Shown: positions 24,193-36,834, numbered from the stretch's first letter. The stretch: DNA of 64,000 bases from Pontederia crassipes (GCA_030549335.1 CM060197.1:21216501-21280500), one strand, 5' to 3'. Numbers and translations: made by a program. Notes: a model not told the origin generated them from the sequence alone.

Positions 24193-26479
24193 TGTAACGC
24201 CCCAAATCGACCAATGCCACATGCAAGGATCAAACTGAAAACGCTACAAGCATTAAGACTTTGACCATTATATTGACTCAAACTTAGTCAAGAATATTGA
24301 GACCTCAACAATCACATAAAGAGAAAAATAGAGAATAACATAATTGACGGAAGGTGGAGAGTCATTATGAAATCTCAAGGTAGAATATTATCGGAATTAC
24401 GTCAAGGTTCATAAATATGGAATAAAAGCGGAAGAATAAAACTAGATAATAAGGCCCTTTGGTTCATGTGCTATATCATCACTTGAGCTCTATCACAACA
24501 CATGATCTCAACACCATTACTGGCCTGGCCCTTTGAAAATCAAAATAAGCAAGGGTGGGGATGCTGTGAGCGGAGCTGAAAATTCTTGCTCCCATTGGAC
24601 CATTTGTATCTATATACATCAGGATCCTGATTCATGGATCTCTCGATTCGAGAGTACATTGAATGTACAGAAATGGCTATAACCATTCTCAACCCATGAA
24701 CAATATGGGTCCGAAGCTTCCTTCGTAACTCCCGGAACTTCTTCATAGTGGCTCCGTTCCATGCCTCATTTCATAGGAAACTTGCTTCCTTAGGAGTTAA
24801 ACTGCCATTTGTCCATATTTCTAGAACAGGGGAGGAGGTCCTCCCGTAAGCTTTACAGCCTAGTGGGAATCAATATAAATATTCAATGCATAACTATTAA
24901 ATAGGGCGAGTCAGAATCAATAAACTCTTTATCACGATCAGATAGTGAGCATAGAGTCATTTGAGTAATAAAGATCAATGGATAAAGAAGGCCGATAATA
25001 TCATGATAACACATAGTGAGCTTGGATTCGTGAGGAAACTCATTTATCATATAGAAATCATAATGATGCTTGACTTGTCATTATACTTGTATCATTAGTA
25101 CATTCTCCTTTACCTTGAACTTTACATTTAATTTAAATGACTTTAGGTGCCTTTAACTTTTGGGGGTTTTAGGCCGAGCAAAACAATACAACCTTGTACA
25201 GGTCATTGGTTTATCAAGCCATGACCAAGGGAGCAACTCTTAACTATAAGCACATGGCATGGGTTGGCCACCCATCATTTATCCTTCCATCTTTCTTTGA
25301 TAATTACATTGTACTTCTGATGTCCTTTCACACTATAGAGGTAATTGAATCAATGTAGGGTAAAACAGTAACAATCTTCGGATTCAGTCATATAGGAAAT
25401 AAATCAGAAGGGAAAAAAATAATGATCATGTCAAAATCTAGACTTAATAATAAGCAGAATTAAGGGTCAGAATCAAGGTTCGGTCGACCGATTTCTCCTG
25501 GTCGGTTGACCGATCTATCGGCATTAGTCGATCGGTTGCTCTTGATCGATCGACCATAATACAAGATTCGTTCAACGGATTTCTAAGTCGGTCGACCGAG
25601 CTGTGCATTTCAAAAGAAATGATCGATCGACCAATTTTTATCGGTCGGTCGACCGATCTATGTACATGAACGAACACCGGCAAAATGTCGGTCGACCTGC
25701 CTCTGTGGTCGGTCGACCGAACGTTAAGTATCAGATCACGAGTAGAGCATATAAAATTTGAAGGATTTTCTATTCTAAATGTATCACTACTTCAGAGCAA
25801 TCAATAACACAAGAAAATGGTAAAGAGAACACACTCATATCAACAATCCACTACAAATATAAAATCAGAAGACAAACAATCCTTTCGTTTCTTTTTCTCC
25901 GTTAGATCATGAGTCATGTCACGAGATTTTTACAGTAGTGATTCTGATCTAATCATATTCATAGTTATGCAGAGAGATTTCAATTTCACCCACCTCTTTT
26001 CTTGATCGGCTCTTGCACAAAATCTCTTGAATCACCGGCGATCGTTTCCTCTGTGTCGGCCCTGTGTGAAATCTCCTTCCCTCTGCAGTTCTCCCCTTAC
26101 AGGACCGTCCAGATCGGAGGGAAAAACGTGAGGGGAGAATCTCAAGGTCAAAAAATGATGAACAGAGAGAACATTTGTTATTCTACCCTTTTGTGAAACA
26201 AGGAAGATCCCTTCTTATGGAAACGTGCGTGAGGTGCAATGGAATAGAAATGGGCAGTGATGGGGGACTCACAACTTTTCTGATGTGGGAGGTGAGAGAA
26301 ATTCTCTAATTTTGATTCCTCTCTTTACTTTTCCAGATATGTTTTTATCTCATTCTTAATTGTCATAATCACCCGTTATCTGTCACTTTTTGAATTTCCC
26401 TTGATTCTAGGGGTCATAGCAATTATTTCCTCCAGTTGGCCATCTCGTATCATTATTATTTTTTTTTTCGGATGTTACA
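24193..26479 (-). mobile_element. Minus-strand LTR-like unit (2287 bp)
   Basis: On the plus strand it starts tgtaacgccccaaatcg and ends cggatgttaca. Reversed, this gives TGTAACATCC...CGATTTGGGGCGTTACA, the end pair of the units at 9233 and 27034. It contains the array of tcggtcgaccga words. The flanks (aatat and aaaac) do not match, so there is no target-duplication support. Confidence 0.65.
25480..25720. repeat. Array of tcggtcgaccga palindromic words
   Basis: At least nine full or partial copies of (t)cggt(c/t)gaccga or gatcgatcgacc in 240 bp, separated by AT-rich spacers. The core is GTCGAC. It sits at the same relative place as the GC-rich arrays in the other LTR units. Confidence 0.85.
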
Positions 26480-27033
26480 AAAACGTCCTTGGTTCAGCAT
26501 TATAGCACATAGGCTGTGGAATCATGCACTATTTTTTAACAGTTTTGGTAGTTCGTGCATTAAATATTGTGATTTTTTAAGTAGTAATATGAATTCATGT
26601 ATAATAAAATGACAAATGTCATTAATTATCTGAATGAAATAAAAGTGGTGCAGCAAGTACATAGAAATTTTGACACACAATAGCCGATTGCCAAACCTTT
26701 TTGGTTGATGTAATTTTTCATCACATATACCACAACTACGCAAATCAACCAGCAAATTATATGCAATCTGACTATGAAAGAAATCTTTGCATTTTGTCCT
26801 CTGATAATTTAATTCTTTTAGCATTATAAATGCATGAACAATTATTATTTTAAGAATCAAGTGGATTGAATATTTAACTAAAAATAATATGTCATCACAT
26901 GATAAACATTATTCCCCATTAATAATGGTAGATTGTGATTCCAACAATTTGTTACTAATCAATAATTCAAAATATTTTTTTGAACTTTGATGCATTGAAA
27001 CACATGTACATGAAACAATTTGATAATCTCATT
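26480..27033. other. Intergenic, no gene recognised
   Basis: AT-rich spacer between two LTR units; nothing recognisable. Confidence 0.5.
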
Positions 27034-28173
27034 TGTAACGCCCGAGAATTTAGGAAAGGAAAAAAAATGAGAAAAAGGAAAAGAAAAGAAAGATAAGAAC
27101 CAAAAAGGAAAAGATAAAATTTGAAACAAACCAGGGAGATGTTTGTTTCAAATTGAAACTCTTATTCTCTCCTTATAAATAAGAGGCTAAATTAAACAAA
27201 TCAGTCCTTTTATTTCTTCCACGAGTCGGCCGTAGATTTCTCCCCTTTCGTGCGCCCCTTTTCGTCTCCTTTCGTCCCTGATCAGCTGCTGCCAACAAGG
27301 GACATGTCGGAGGATGTGGACGTCACTGATCGTGTGCTTGAATCGAGTGGTGCGGGTAGAGGAAGAAGAGAAAGAGGAAAAAGAAGACTGCAGGATTAGT
27401 TTCTGGACAGAAACTAAAAGTAATGAAACTAGAATAGATTCATCGTAGAATCTTGATTTTAGACTTGAAACATGTTTTAGTTGATCCCTAGTTATACTAT
27501 GATGTCGTATGATGATGTTTAATGTCGACTATCGCCGAAAAAGATGATCGGAACACGCACTGTGCATCTGCGCAGATTCTGCATAAGAGGACCCTGTCCG
27601 GGTTCACCTTAACCCCGCTAGGGCAGGTCTAAACTCAGACCGAGTTCTGTGAATTCGGTCCGGATTCGCCATTGCCGTGCTCTCCGAGCTCTGCAATAGG
27701 ACGAACCTGGCCCGGGTTGATGATGACCTGGCCCGAGTTCCACACACGACGAAGATGTCGGGCGCGACTGCGTCCCAACTCGACGACGACTCGATCCGGC
27801 CCGGGTGTAACCCGAACTCGACCTGGGTTTGACCCAATTTTCGTGAATAATCTTCTATGAACTCGGCTCGAGTTCCAGTCCTACTCGGCCTGGGTTGCGA
27901 CATGACTTAAGTTAATTTTATAATGCTTAGATCCCTGATTTATATGTTTAATCCTGATCTAAGTCATGATGACAATTATGTTATTTATGCCTTACTAATG
28001 ATGATGATCTACATGACCCATGATCTTATGATCTTATTTTGATGACTTGATTCGTGTCCATCAATATTGATCGATTTATGATGATGATTAAGATGTTTAT
28101 GCACATGTGATATCTCTTCATGATCCTATCTTGTAGCTCTGATTAAGTCTATATAATGATGATGATGATGATT

Positions 28174-28188
28174 AGGACCTTTGATCAG
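28174..28188 (+). repeat. LINE target-site duplication (left), aggacctttgatcag
   Basis: A perfect 15-bp match to 34120-34134. The first A could belong to the poly(A) of the right copy, so 14-15 bp. Confidence 0.92.
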
Positions 28189-28360
28189 GATTGCTATCAA
28201 AGTGAACGAGCAGGGGAGCGATAGCGAAACCTCCAGACCCCCGCTGCCTTCCCTCTCCCCACCTCAAACTCAACCTTCTCCTCCCCCTTCCTCCACCCGT
28301 TGTTCCTCCTCTACTCCCCCTCCCCCCTCCTCATCATCCCTGTTTCATGATCGTGTGGCC

Positions 28361-29979
28361 ATGCCACCACACCTTTTGGATGATCTACAACTGTCGGAAC
28401 CAGGTTTGCTCCCTGATTCGCCGCTGGCCCTGTCACTGTTGGCCCTGTCGCCGCTGGCCCTGTCGCATGCCCTGATGGTGGACGCAAACCGTCATGGGCA
28501 AATGTCATCCGAAGAACCGCCGGCGATGTCGCCAAACCAAATGTGTTCTATTAGATCAACCATAACTGAGGTGGTGGATATCCCGATTGACGATGTCCGT
28601 AGCCAATCCGAAGACTTGCAACTCTGCCTCATCGCTAGATTCACTGGTGATGGCCAGTCAGAGGACAAGCTTCGTCGTAAACTTCCAAAATTGTGGCAGC
28701 TCTCGGCTCCGCTGTGCATTATTCAGGTCGGCAATTTCCATCTCATGTTCCGATTCGCCTCTAATGAAGATCGTATGCAGGTTCTTACTGGTGGGCCATG
28801 GTCGGCGGCCGGCCACATCATCTACGTCTCCATCCCGAGGCCATTCTTTCAGCCAGAGGAGGAGCTCATATCGTCGGCCCCCTATTGGATTCGGCTGTCG
28901 GGGTCCCTTTCGAGCTGCGAAGCGCGGGCGCCGTCATCCGTATCACAAAGCAGTTCGGCAATCCGCTTCGCATTGACGAGCTTAAAGATGAATGTGACTA
29001 CGCGCGTATATGTATTGACCTCGACCATTTAGTTCCGGTGAAGCAGGGGATTTGGGTTCGAGACCCTGATGGTAAGAGATTTTTTCAGCGAATTATGTAT
29101 GAGGGCTTACCTGTGTTATGCTTCAGGTGTGGTATTCCCGGCCATCGGCTGGAGGAATGTCCGTCGTCCGGCGTCTATTCTCCGGCTCGGGCCAGGGCGG
29201 TGTTACTTTTCGGCCCATGGCTGCAGGTTTCGGCTCTGCCACATCACGGATCGGCTGCCGCTTCGCGGCAACTCAGGTCGCCGGCACCGGAGAAGGCGCA
29301 GATCCCTGATCTCCACGATCCGGGCCCGAGCTCGGCTACGGTGCTAGGGCCGTACGTTGATCCGGTGATGTGTGTGATTCCTGGGCTCCAACGGTCAAAT
29401 TTTGCTCATCCTAACGGTCGGATCACCCCCCACGTGGATGGTGATCTCATACCCCGATGTTGCGTGGACGGCTCTGGGCAGTCGCACGTGGGCTCGGGTA
29501 CGGCGTCACGTGCGCTATGCACTTCATCTACCACGGTTTCTGTCGGCAACTCCTATGACTCTAATATAGGGTTTCAGAGGTCGTCTCCGCCGAGATCGCC
29601 TCATTCTCCTGGGAATCGCCCTCCTCCGGTGATGGCCTCTTCTGATCGACGCGATCCGGAGAATCACCACCAGGGCATGGCCAACCAGGTTCTCTCTTGC
29701 TTCAGTCTGCCGCCTCGCGAGCTGGATGTTGTCTCTGAGGCGAACTCCGAGGAGGAAGCCCCGGACGCGGACTTGCTTGTGCCACGGCAAATGGATGGAC
29801 CGTCATCACCTCGAAAGCATCGCAACACGCCGGCTCATCCTACTGATCTCCTCCCAAAGAAGGCGGTACCTAGGCGGCCACCTCGCAGTAAGAAGGCTGC
29901 TGTTTCTTCATCTACGGCCTCACTCGTTCATCTTCCTACGCTGGTGGTTGCTCCGTCTTCCTCGGCGGGGGCTAAATGA
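28361..29979 (+). pseudogene. LINE ORF1 (nucleic-acid-binding protein), frameshifted
   Basis: ORF1 proteins coat LINE RNA. The P/S-rich leader is followed by a DUF4283-like region, with RFTGDGQSEDKLRRKLPKLW, then VLTGGPWSAAGHIIYVSIP and APYWIRLSG. The frame then slips by one base at about 28900 and continues with the region around RSAGAVIRITKQFGNPLRID, KQGIWVRD and the zinc knuckle C-F-R-C-GIPG-H-RLEE-C (near 29120-29160). A long low-complexity tail follows. 28361 is the first ATG in the leading frame; the same frame is open back to the element start, so a non-ATG or lost start is possible. The stop at 29977-29979 overlaps the ORF2 start as ATGA. Confidence 0.85.
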
Positions 29980-32900
29980 GGGTCATCAACTGGAACTGTC
30001 GAGGGGCGGGGCAAAGTAAAGTCAGGGACCATCTCTCGGAATTGATCAAGAAGCTAAATCCTGACGTTTTGGTTCTTTTGGAAACACATACTAATCAACA
30101 GGATTCTGAGCGTGTCATCCGGCGTTTGGGTCGTGCCTGGACTGGTCACTCGCTGGCCGGCACTGGCGCTTCCGACGGCATCATCGTCGCCTGGCGTTGC
30201 TCTAATATCCAGGTGACACCGCTCCTTATCTTACCCCAAGTAATGCATGTTCTTGTAACTCTTAATAATACTTCGATCATTTTATCGTGCATCTATGCTA
30301 GTACGATTCCTCTGATTAGAATGAATCTCTGGTTGCAACTTTGTAACTTAAATGTCTCTCATTTTCCTTGGGCTATCATCGGGGAGTTGAACTCCTTAAT
30401 TGATCAAGTTGATAAAAGGGGCGGATTTCCTTTCAAACTTACTAAATCCATCCAGGCTCTTAGAAATCTTATTGACAGGCAGGGCCTCATTGATATTAAA
30501 CCCTAGGGGAATAGGTTTTCTTGGTGCAACAATCGTAAGGGCAATGCTAGAATTCTCTGTAGATTAGATCGTCTCCTTGTTAATAATAGCTGGTTGATGT
30601 CATTTCCTGATACAAATCTTTTAAATTGCCCTCGTACTATCTCTGATCATTCACCTTTGTTCATAACTACTGATAACCCTCCTCGTAAATCAAAATCTTT
30701 TAAATATGAGGCTTTCTGGTTTGATTATCAAGAGGCTAAGGAAATTGTTAAAGATGCTTGGGCCACTCATAGCCCTCAAGATAACTTAAGTATCACATTA
30801 GCTAAGATAAGGCAGAAGACCTCCTACTGGAATAGACATGAGCTTGGTAAACTTGAAGATAAGGCTTTGGAGGTCCAGGAAATTATTTCTTTCCTGGAAC
30901 ACAAGGATGAGTCTTCAAGGCTTACTGACACTGAGTTGATCACCCTTAGAGCCTCCTACAACAAGCACTTAGCCTATCTCAGGCAGATTAGCCTTAAGTG
31001 GTGGACTAAGTCCAGAGTCAATTGGTTAAATCACGGGGATAAGAACACCAGGTTCTTTCACATGTCCACCATCATTAGATCTAAATCCAACCATATAAAG
31101 TCTATCATTTCTAATGAGGGCACCACACTTGTGGAGAACTGTCAGATTAAGAATTGTTTTGTGAGGCATTTCCAGGATCTCTGGAAGCTAGATCATCTCA
31201 ATACTTGCCCTTCTACTTGGCCTATTCTTCCTAGGCTAGATCACCGTTGGTGGAATTCTTTGACTGCTCCTATATCTGACTGTGAGATTAGAGATTGTCT
31301 TTGGAGTATGCGCTCTGGTAAGGCTCCGGGCCCTGATGGTTTTACTGTAGAATTCTATAGACATTACTGTGATATTGTGGGCCTTGAGATATGCATGCAT
31401 ATTCGTAAGGCCCTTTCTTCTTTCTCTCTCCCTTCTGATTGGACCCACACCTCCCTAATTTTTATTCCTAAGAAGCAATTCCCTGCCAGGGTTTTTGATT
31501 TTAGGCCTATCTCTCTATGTAATGTGCTTTATAGGATCACCTCCAAGGTTCTAGCTCTGCGGCTACGGCCTACTCTGGACTCCTTAATTGACCAATGCCA
31601 ATCTGCTTTCTTACCACATAGATCAATCCAGGACAACATTATTGTTGCTCAGGAAATCACCCATTCTATTGCTAGGGGTAGAAAGAAGTTCCTTATGCTT
31701 AAGGTGGATATGGAAAAAGCCTTCGATAGAGTCTCTTGGCAAGCTGTTGAAACTATCCTTATCAAAATGAATTTCCCCCCTCTTTTTATATCCTGGATTC
31801 TCACATGCATTAAGTCTCCCACTTTTACCTGCAACATCAATGGATCTGTATCTGCTCCTTTTATCAGCCATAAGGGGATTAGACAGGGAGACCCCTTGTC
31901 CCCTTATTTATTTATTTTAGTTTCACAAGTTCTGACCTCCCTGATTAATTATCAAGTACATTTGGGTGCTCTAATTCCTTTCTCCATTAATTCTTTCAAG
32001 CTTAGCCATCTTATGTATGCAGATGATCTCCTTATATGTATCTCTGCAACTAAATCAAATTGTATGGTTTTGAAGAGATTACTTCAAGTTTACGAGCATC
32101 TCACTAACCAGAGGGTGAACCAAGACAAATCTGAAAATTTTTTCCCTCCTAAGTTAGCTGCCAATAGAAAGAATGTAATTCAGAGTATCTTTAACTTCAA
32201 AGTTGGCTCTTTCCCTTTCTACTACCTGGGTATTCATATTTCCTTCAAGTATATCTCCATCAGCACTCAGCGAACTATTATTGATAAGATTACTAAAAAG
32301 TTGACTGGCTAAGCAGATCCTTCTTAATCAGGCTGGCAAAACTATCTTTATTAATTCAGTCATTAATTCCATCCCCTGTATATGCCTCTAGTTCATCATA
32401 TATTGTTGATGGAATCATTGTGGCCATTGAAAAACACAATAGATCTTTCTTTTGGAACTCAAACAATGAGAAAAAGGGTATTCATTTGATCAATTGGGAG
32501 ACTATTCAACAACCCATGCTTTGTGGTGGGTTGGGTATCAAAAATCTTAAGCACATCCGCACCTCCTTACTTGCAAAAATAGTTCTTGACCTATTAAATA
32601 ATAAAAGTATCCCTTGGGTCCAGCTTCTCAGGTATAAGTATGGTATTACTCATCCATGGGTGCTTTCTTCTTCTACCAGATCTTCCTTTTGGAGTTGGAA
32701 AGCCATAATGAATACTATGAATTGTACCAAATTGGGTTTTATGAAAATGATTGGCAATGGAAATGATACATCTGTGTTAAATGATCCTTGGATTTTTAGT
32801 ATACCTCTTGCTTGGAAACCTTCATATATAAATGTCAGCTGCATTTCTCAAGGTTTATTAGTTAAGGATCTCATTCATAATCAATGCTGGAATCATGTGC

Positions 32901-34023
32901 TACTATCTGAGCTGTTTGGTCCTGATTTAATTAATTGCATCCTGCCTATGTATTTGCCTTCTGCTGCCAATGATGATTCCTGGCACTGGGTGATGGATAC
33001 CCAAGGTGTGGCTAAAGCAAACTCTGTTTACAGGTTTATGATGGACACCTCTTTATCGCCGACTATGCCTGGACGGCCATCTGGAATGAATAACCTGCCT
33101 AATATGCCTCCTTGGAAACTTCTTTGGAAACTTCGTGTCTTGCCTAAAATTAAGTGCTTCCTTTGGAAGTTATTGCACAAACGGCTCCCCACGGCTGATA
33201 TTCTATTACATTTTATTCCTTCTTTGAATCCTCTTTGTAAATTTTGTGGTGCAATTACTAAAATGGTGGATCATGTCTTTTTTGCTTGCTCTTTTGCTGT
33301 TCGGTTCTGGTCTATTGCTCAAGATAAGCTCAATTTTAGTTTTAAACTATTTTCTCATTGGTCTGATGGCTCCTGGTTGCTCGAGGGGTCCTCTTGGGAT
33401 CCTAGTTCAAAACTAAATTTGAGATCCTTCATTAGTGTTTGTTTGTGGGGACTGTGGCGTACCAGAAATGAGGCAGTTTTTAATTCCAGGTTGGCAACCA
33501 CTGAGTCGGTATGGCAGAGGGTGTTGTCTATCTATGATGACTATCTTACTTGCCAGGTTCCTGAGGCACTTGTCCCCCATGGTCTTTCCCTGGCCCGATG
33601 GGAGCCCCCGGCGGAGGGGTGGACTAAACTTAACACTGACAGCGCTTTTATAGTTTCTAGTCAACATGGTGGTATTGGCTTCATTTGTCGCTCTCATGAT
33701 TTCTCATTTTTGGCTGCAGGAGCACTAGTAAGAAGATGTAGAGGGGCGCTGGAAGCCGAGGTTTGGGCGATGCTCGAGGGGATCAGATGTTGTATCAGAT
33801 TGGCATTACTTCCCTCCATATAGAAACCGATTCGCAAATCCTGGTCAATACGTTGGGCGGCTCCATTTCTGCACCTTGGTCTATCAAGCTTATGGCTAGT
33901 GACATTATGAATTTACTTCCATTTTTTGCACATTACAAGATCTCATATTGTAATAGGAAGGCTAACTTCGTAGCGCATTTCTTTGCTCAATATGCTCGTC
34001 GTTTATCGCACGACGTCTTTTAG
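29976..34023 (+). pseudogene. LINE ORF2: endonuclease, reverse transcriptase, RNase H; inactivated
   Basis: ORF2 nicks the target and reverse-transcribes the LINE RNA. The endonuclease (29976-30680) has INWNCRGAG, LLETHT and SDHSPL, but GELN replaces the usual GDFN, changing a catalytic Asp. The reverse transcriptase has GKAPGPDGF (31318), LKVDMEKAFDRVSW, GIRQGDPLSPYLF and the YADD catalytic box (near 32016). zf-RVT follows (CFLWKLLHKRLPTAD...CKFCG...HVFFAC, about 33150-33300). RNase H has LNTDSA, EAEVWAMLEG and HIETDSQIL (33620-33840). Lesions: in-frame TAG at 30504-30506, a frameshift at about 32305 and another at about 33795. The start is the ATG overlapping the ORF1 stop. Confidence 0.92.
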
Positions 34024-34119
34024 GAGGACCTTCTACCTTCAGAGGCACTCCAATTTTTGTACTTTGACAATTCGCGCTGCTATATTAATGATTAATGCTC
34101 TTTCCTTTTTTTAAAAAAA

Positions 34120-34134
34120 AGGACCTTTGATCAG
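34120..34134 (+). repeat. LINE target-site duplication (right), aggacctttgatcag
   Basis: Follows the A-tail directly and matches 28174-28188. Confidence 0.92.
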
Positions 34135-35203
34135 TATGATTTGTTGATCCTTTCTTATGATGATCAAATCTTAATTATGATGCTTATGTCCTAATAAAAA
34201 TAAATTAAAAGCTGCAAGATAAAAAATAAAAAATATTAAATGGAGAGCTCTTTTTATGATGAACTGGTGACGACCAGTATGGGCTGACTACGGTCAGTTA
34301 TGAGGTCAGTTATGGGCTGATTATGGTTAGTTATAGGCTGACTCTACTAGTTATAATGATGATGATGGACGGGTTGAGACAGACCTCTCCATGGGTTGAA
34401 ATATACCCCACTATAAGTCAAAGATGAATAATAAGATGATGAAGCATATTAATAATGAAATCTCTTTATGATGATTATTTGCTCTTGCCAACTTATGATG
34501 ATCTTTTCATGATCTCTTGATTTATTATTAATATGATCTAAAGAAGATGATACAATTCATGATTTTCTGGCATACAATTATCTCTCATGAATCTTTATAT
34601 GAGGGTGACCCGACATTTGTCACTTTATGATGATTTATCATGATCTATTCTGATCTTTGATCTTACGATCTCAAGAAGTTGACGATCTATAAATTTCCTA
34701 TCCATATGCCAAGTTATAGGACTTCCTTTACTCATATGATGATGATGTCTATTTTCTATCTATATGATGATGATGTCCTTATGATTCTTGTCTAGTATGA
34801 TGATGTTATGAATGTTTTTACCTTACTTTCATACTGAGTTGTAAAACTCACAGGGAGGTTTCTCCCCTGCATGTTCTTAAATATAGGACTAGATCTTAAT
34901 GATGAAGGTGATCAACGGTGACAGATTGAGCTCGTAGGCGACTACACATGGGTATCTTGAGTCCTTTAGTTTGATGTACTAGCTTTCCTTTGGACTCACA
35001 TGAAGTTCTTTATTAGTCTTTCGCATGTTATGATGTCACACTCTTTTATTATTTAATGATGATTAGTCTTTCATTTTTATCGATGACGAGTTGAGCAGTC
35101 AAAGTCTTTTTTTTTATCAATATGATGTACACGTAAGGATGATCCGTAGCATCTTCGAAACGTATTCTGCTACGTGGTGGGGGTGCGATTTAGAGGCGTT
35201 ACA

Positions 35204-36600
35204 CCATTTACTTAATTTTTTTAATTTTATAACATGAACTTCCACCTTATAACTTGTGATACAGAATATAATAGTTTTGTTAGGTAGGAAGTTGTAGGTG
35301 GAGCTTTTTGCCTTTTAAGCGCAGGAGGTTCTTGAAGAAGACGAGCACTTTGTATGCTCACATCAACAAGGGGCAATGCAGCCAAGTAAATAAATATCAA
35401 AGTTGTCCACAGGAAAAGTTGTCTCATTTGGTTAACTAAGAAAAAGTAGTTTAGAATCCTAATTTTAGAAGATATTAAAAGATATGTTAGTTAGTTTATA
35501 TTAAACAAAATTGGTTTAGTTTACCATAAGTATTTAGTCAGAATACTATTTATCATATTATATTTTTTGTTAACTTTTTTAAGCAATGTTAGCAATTGAC
35601 AATGATAATTAAATTTTATTTGTCTTAATTAATTCATTAAATGCTAACTTTAAGTCTTATTTTTTTGGGCTCTCCTCTAGAAACTAATTATATATTTCAA
35701 CTATTTTCATTTTAAGCCACCATCACCTTTTTATGAAGTTTTATTCTTTTGTTTATTTAATTACAAATCTACCATTACCCATATATTGGGAAAACTTGAG
35801 AAAGAATATATATATATATATATATTGGAGAAAGAAAAATCTAAAATAACTAAATTTTATTTTTCAAATTTAAAAATATTGCTGGGAAAATAAAACAAGT
35901 TGATAGAAAGTTGGTCTTGTGGATAAGTGAAATTTTTTAATGTGTATTTAAATAATATAGAGGTAAGTTTAAAGAAGATCACTCAAAACATAGAAGGACA
36001 GTAAAAAAATAAAAACTAGTGTGATTCCAAAAAAAAAGCAGGAATTCTGACTATCCGAAATTTCCAATTGCTCTTGCAGGTGACCGGGATACCGAAATTC
36101 TTAATTTTGGGTTCACATGTTGATCTAGTTCCAATTCCCGGATGCACCTTTTGAAAGTTCTATCTTGTTTTCTTATTTCAGTCCAAAGTTTTCCCAATAA
36201 TAATATGCAGCTACTCGCCTAACGACAAATGAAAAAGTAAAGTCTGCGTGCACTTGAGAAGACACTGAAAAGCAAAGTTTTCTCACGAGAGATATTTTTG
36301 CAATTTTTAATTGAATATACAATTAACAGTTCGAGACATTTTTTTAGGTAAAGGGCAATGAGCTTATTACATAAAAAAACAATATATAAATTCAAAACAA
36401 TAAATTTGAGATGTATTATTCTGAAAATAGTATGATATAACATAAGAATAAGATTTTTTATCTTAAACTACTAAACTAGTAACAATCGTCTAGTTAATAT
36501 TTTTTTCAGAAATCCAAAAAAAAAAACAGGTTGACAAGTAAAACTTTGTTTCATCACTAGAAAAAAAAAAGAATATCCACAAAGGAGTTCATGGCTGCTT
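35204..36600. other. Upstream region of the bZIP gene
   Basis: AT-rich single-copy-looking DNA between the solo LTR and the bZIP promoter. It holds one short ORF with a signal-peptide look (35227-35427, minus), an (AT)n run at about 35814-35825, and otherwise nothing recognisable. Confidence 0.55.
35227..35427 (-). CDS. Possible small secreted peptide (66 aa), unrecognised
   Basis: ATG-started on the minus strand. The N terminus MRQLFLWTTLIFIYLAALPL is a good signal-peptide-like hydrophobic stretch, with a small-residue site near VDVSIQSA. The rest, RLLQEPPALKRQKAPPTTSY and onward, is basic and Pro/Thr-containing, loosely like processed plant peptide precursors, but I see no CLE, CEP, IDA, PSK or RGF motif and no cysteines. 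The solo LTR ends 23 bp beyond the stop. In AT-rich DNA a 66-codon frame can arise by chance, so this is a weak candidate. Confidence 0.22.
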   Translation of the reverse strand: MRQLFLWTTLIFIYLAALPLVDVSIQSARLLQEPPALKRQKAPPTTSYLTKLLYSVSQVIRWKFML

Positions 36601-36651
36601 CTTGGATGGCACTGGTCAAGTCCTTTTCCGAGAGTCCCGTCCATTCCACCA

Positions 36652-36654
36652 TCT

Positions 36655-36690
<36 letters not shown>

Positions 36691-36691
36691 C
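36652..36691. repeat. (CT)n tract upstream of the bZIP TATA box
   Basis: About 20 CT units with one interruption. Pyrimidine patches are common near plant core promoters; a function here is not shown. Confidence 0.85.
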
Positions 36692-36724
36692 AGTTTCCTC
36701 CCGGCTTCCTCCATCAGTTTGCAC

Positions 36725-36731
36725 TATAAAT
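36725..36731 (+). promoter_or_regulatory. Probable TATA box of the bZIP gene (tataaat)
   Basis: gcactataaattgatccc lies after the CT tract and 631 bp upstream of the main ATG, leaving room for the roughly 600-nt leader typical of sucrose-controlled S1 bZIP transcripts. The start site would be near 36755-36765; this is inferred. Confidence 0.55.
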
Positions 36732-36783
36732 TGATCCCTTCCCCTAGGCAGCAATTCCCTTTTCCCCATCTCCTCTTCTCCCC

Positions 36784-36834
36784 ATGCTTAGGTTGCCTAG
36801 GTTCTGCTACTCTGCCTCTCTCCCCTGCTTTTAG
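36784..36834 (+). other. Upstream ORF, 16 codons
   Basis: MLRLPRFCYSASLPCF followed by TAG, between the TATA box and the sucrose-control uORF. Not known to be conserved. It matters only if the transcript starts before it. Confidence 0.35.

Larger units (their letters stand above)
28189..34119 (+). mobile_element. Plant L1-type LINE, near full length, defective
   Basis: It has ORF1 (DUF4283-like region plus CCHC knuckle), ORF2 (endonuclease, reverse transcriptase, zf-RVT, RNase H), a short A-tail (34113-34120) and a perfect 14-15-bp target duplication. It is about 5.9 kb, a usual length for plant L1s. The 5' half is GC-rich and the 3' half AT-rich, unlike its surroundings. Each ORF has lesions, so this copy cannot move on its own. 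Confidence 0.93.
27034..35203 (+). mobile_element. Solo LTR split by a LINE insertion
   Basis: Starts tgtaacgcccgag and ends gatttagaggcgttaca; the flanks are tcatt and ccatt, a 5-bp duplication with one change. Removing the LINE and one copy of its 15-bp duplication leaves about 2.2 kb, similar to the other units. It has a TATA-like cttataaataag near 27173, a cccgggt/tgacccaa word array (27590-27900) and the 'tttctcccctgcatg' block near 34860. Confidence 0.75.

Noticed and set aside
24188..26484. Target duplication for the unit at 24193-26479
   Set aside because: aatat and aaaac do not match; the unit was kept on termini alone.
27604..27903. 99-codon ORF antisense and 62-codon ORF sense in the LTR word array
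   Set aside because: The GC-rich word array lacks stops; no protein features.
28311..29790. Several overlapping ORFs on both strands of LINE ORF1
   Set aside because: Shadow frames of GC-rich, low-complexity ORF1 sequence; only the frames with DUF4283-like and CCHC motifs were kept.
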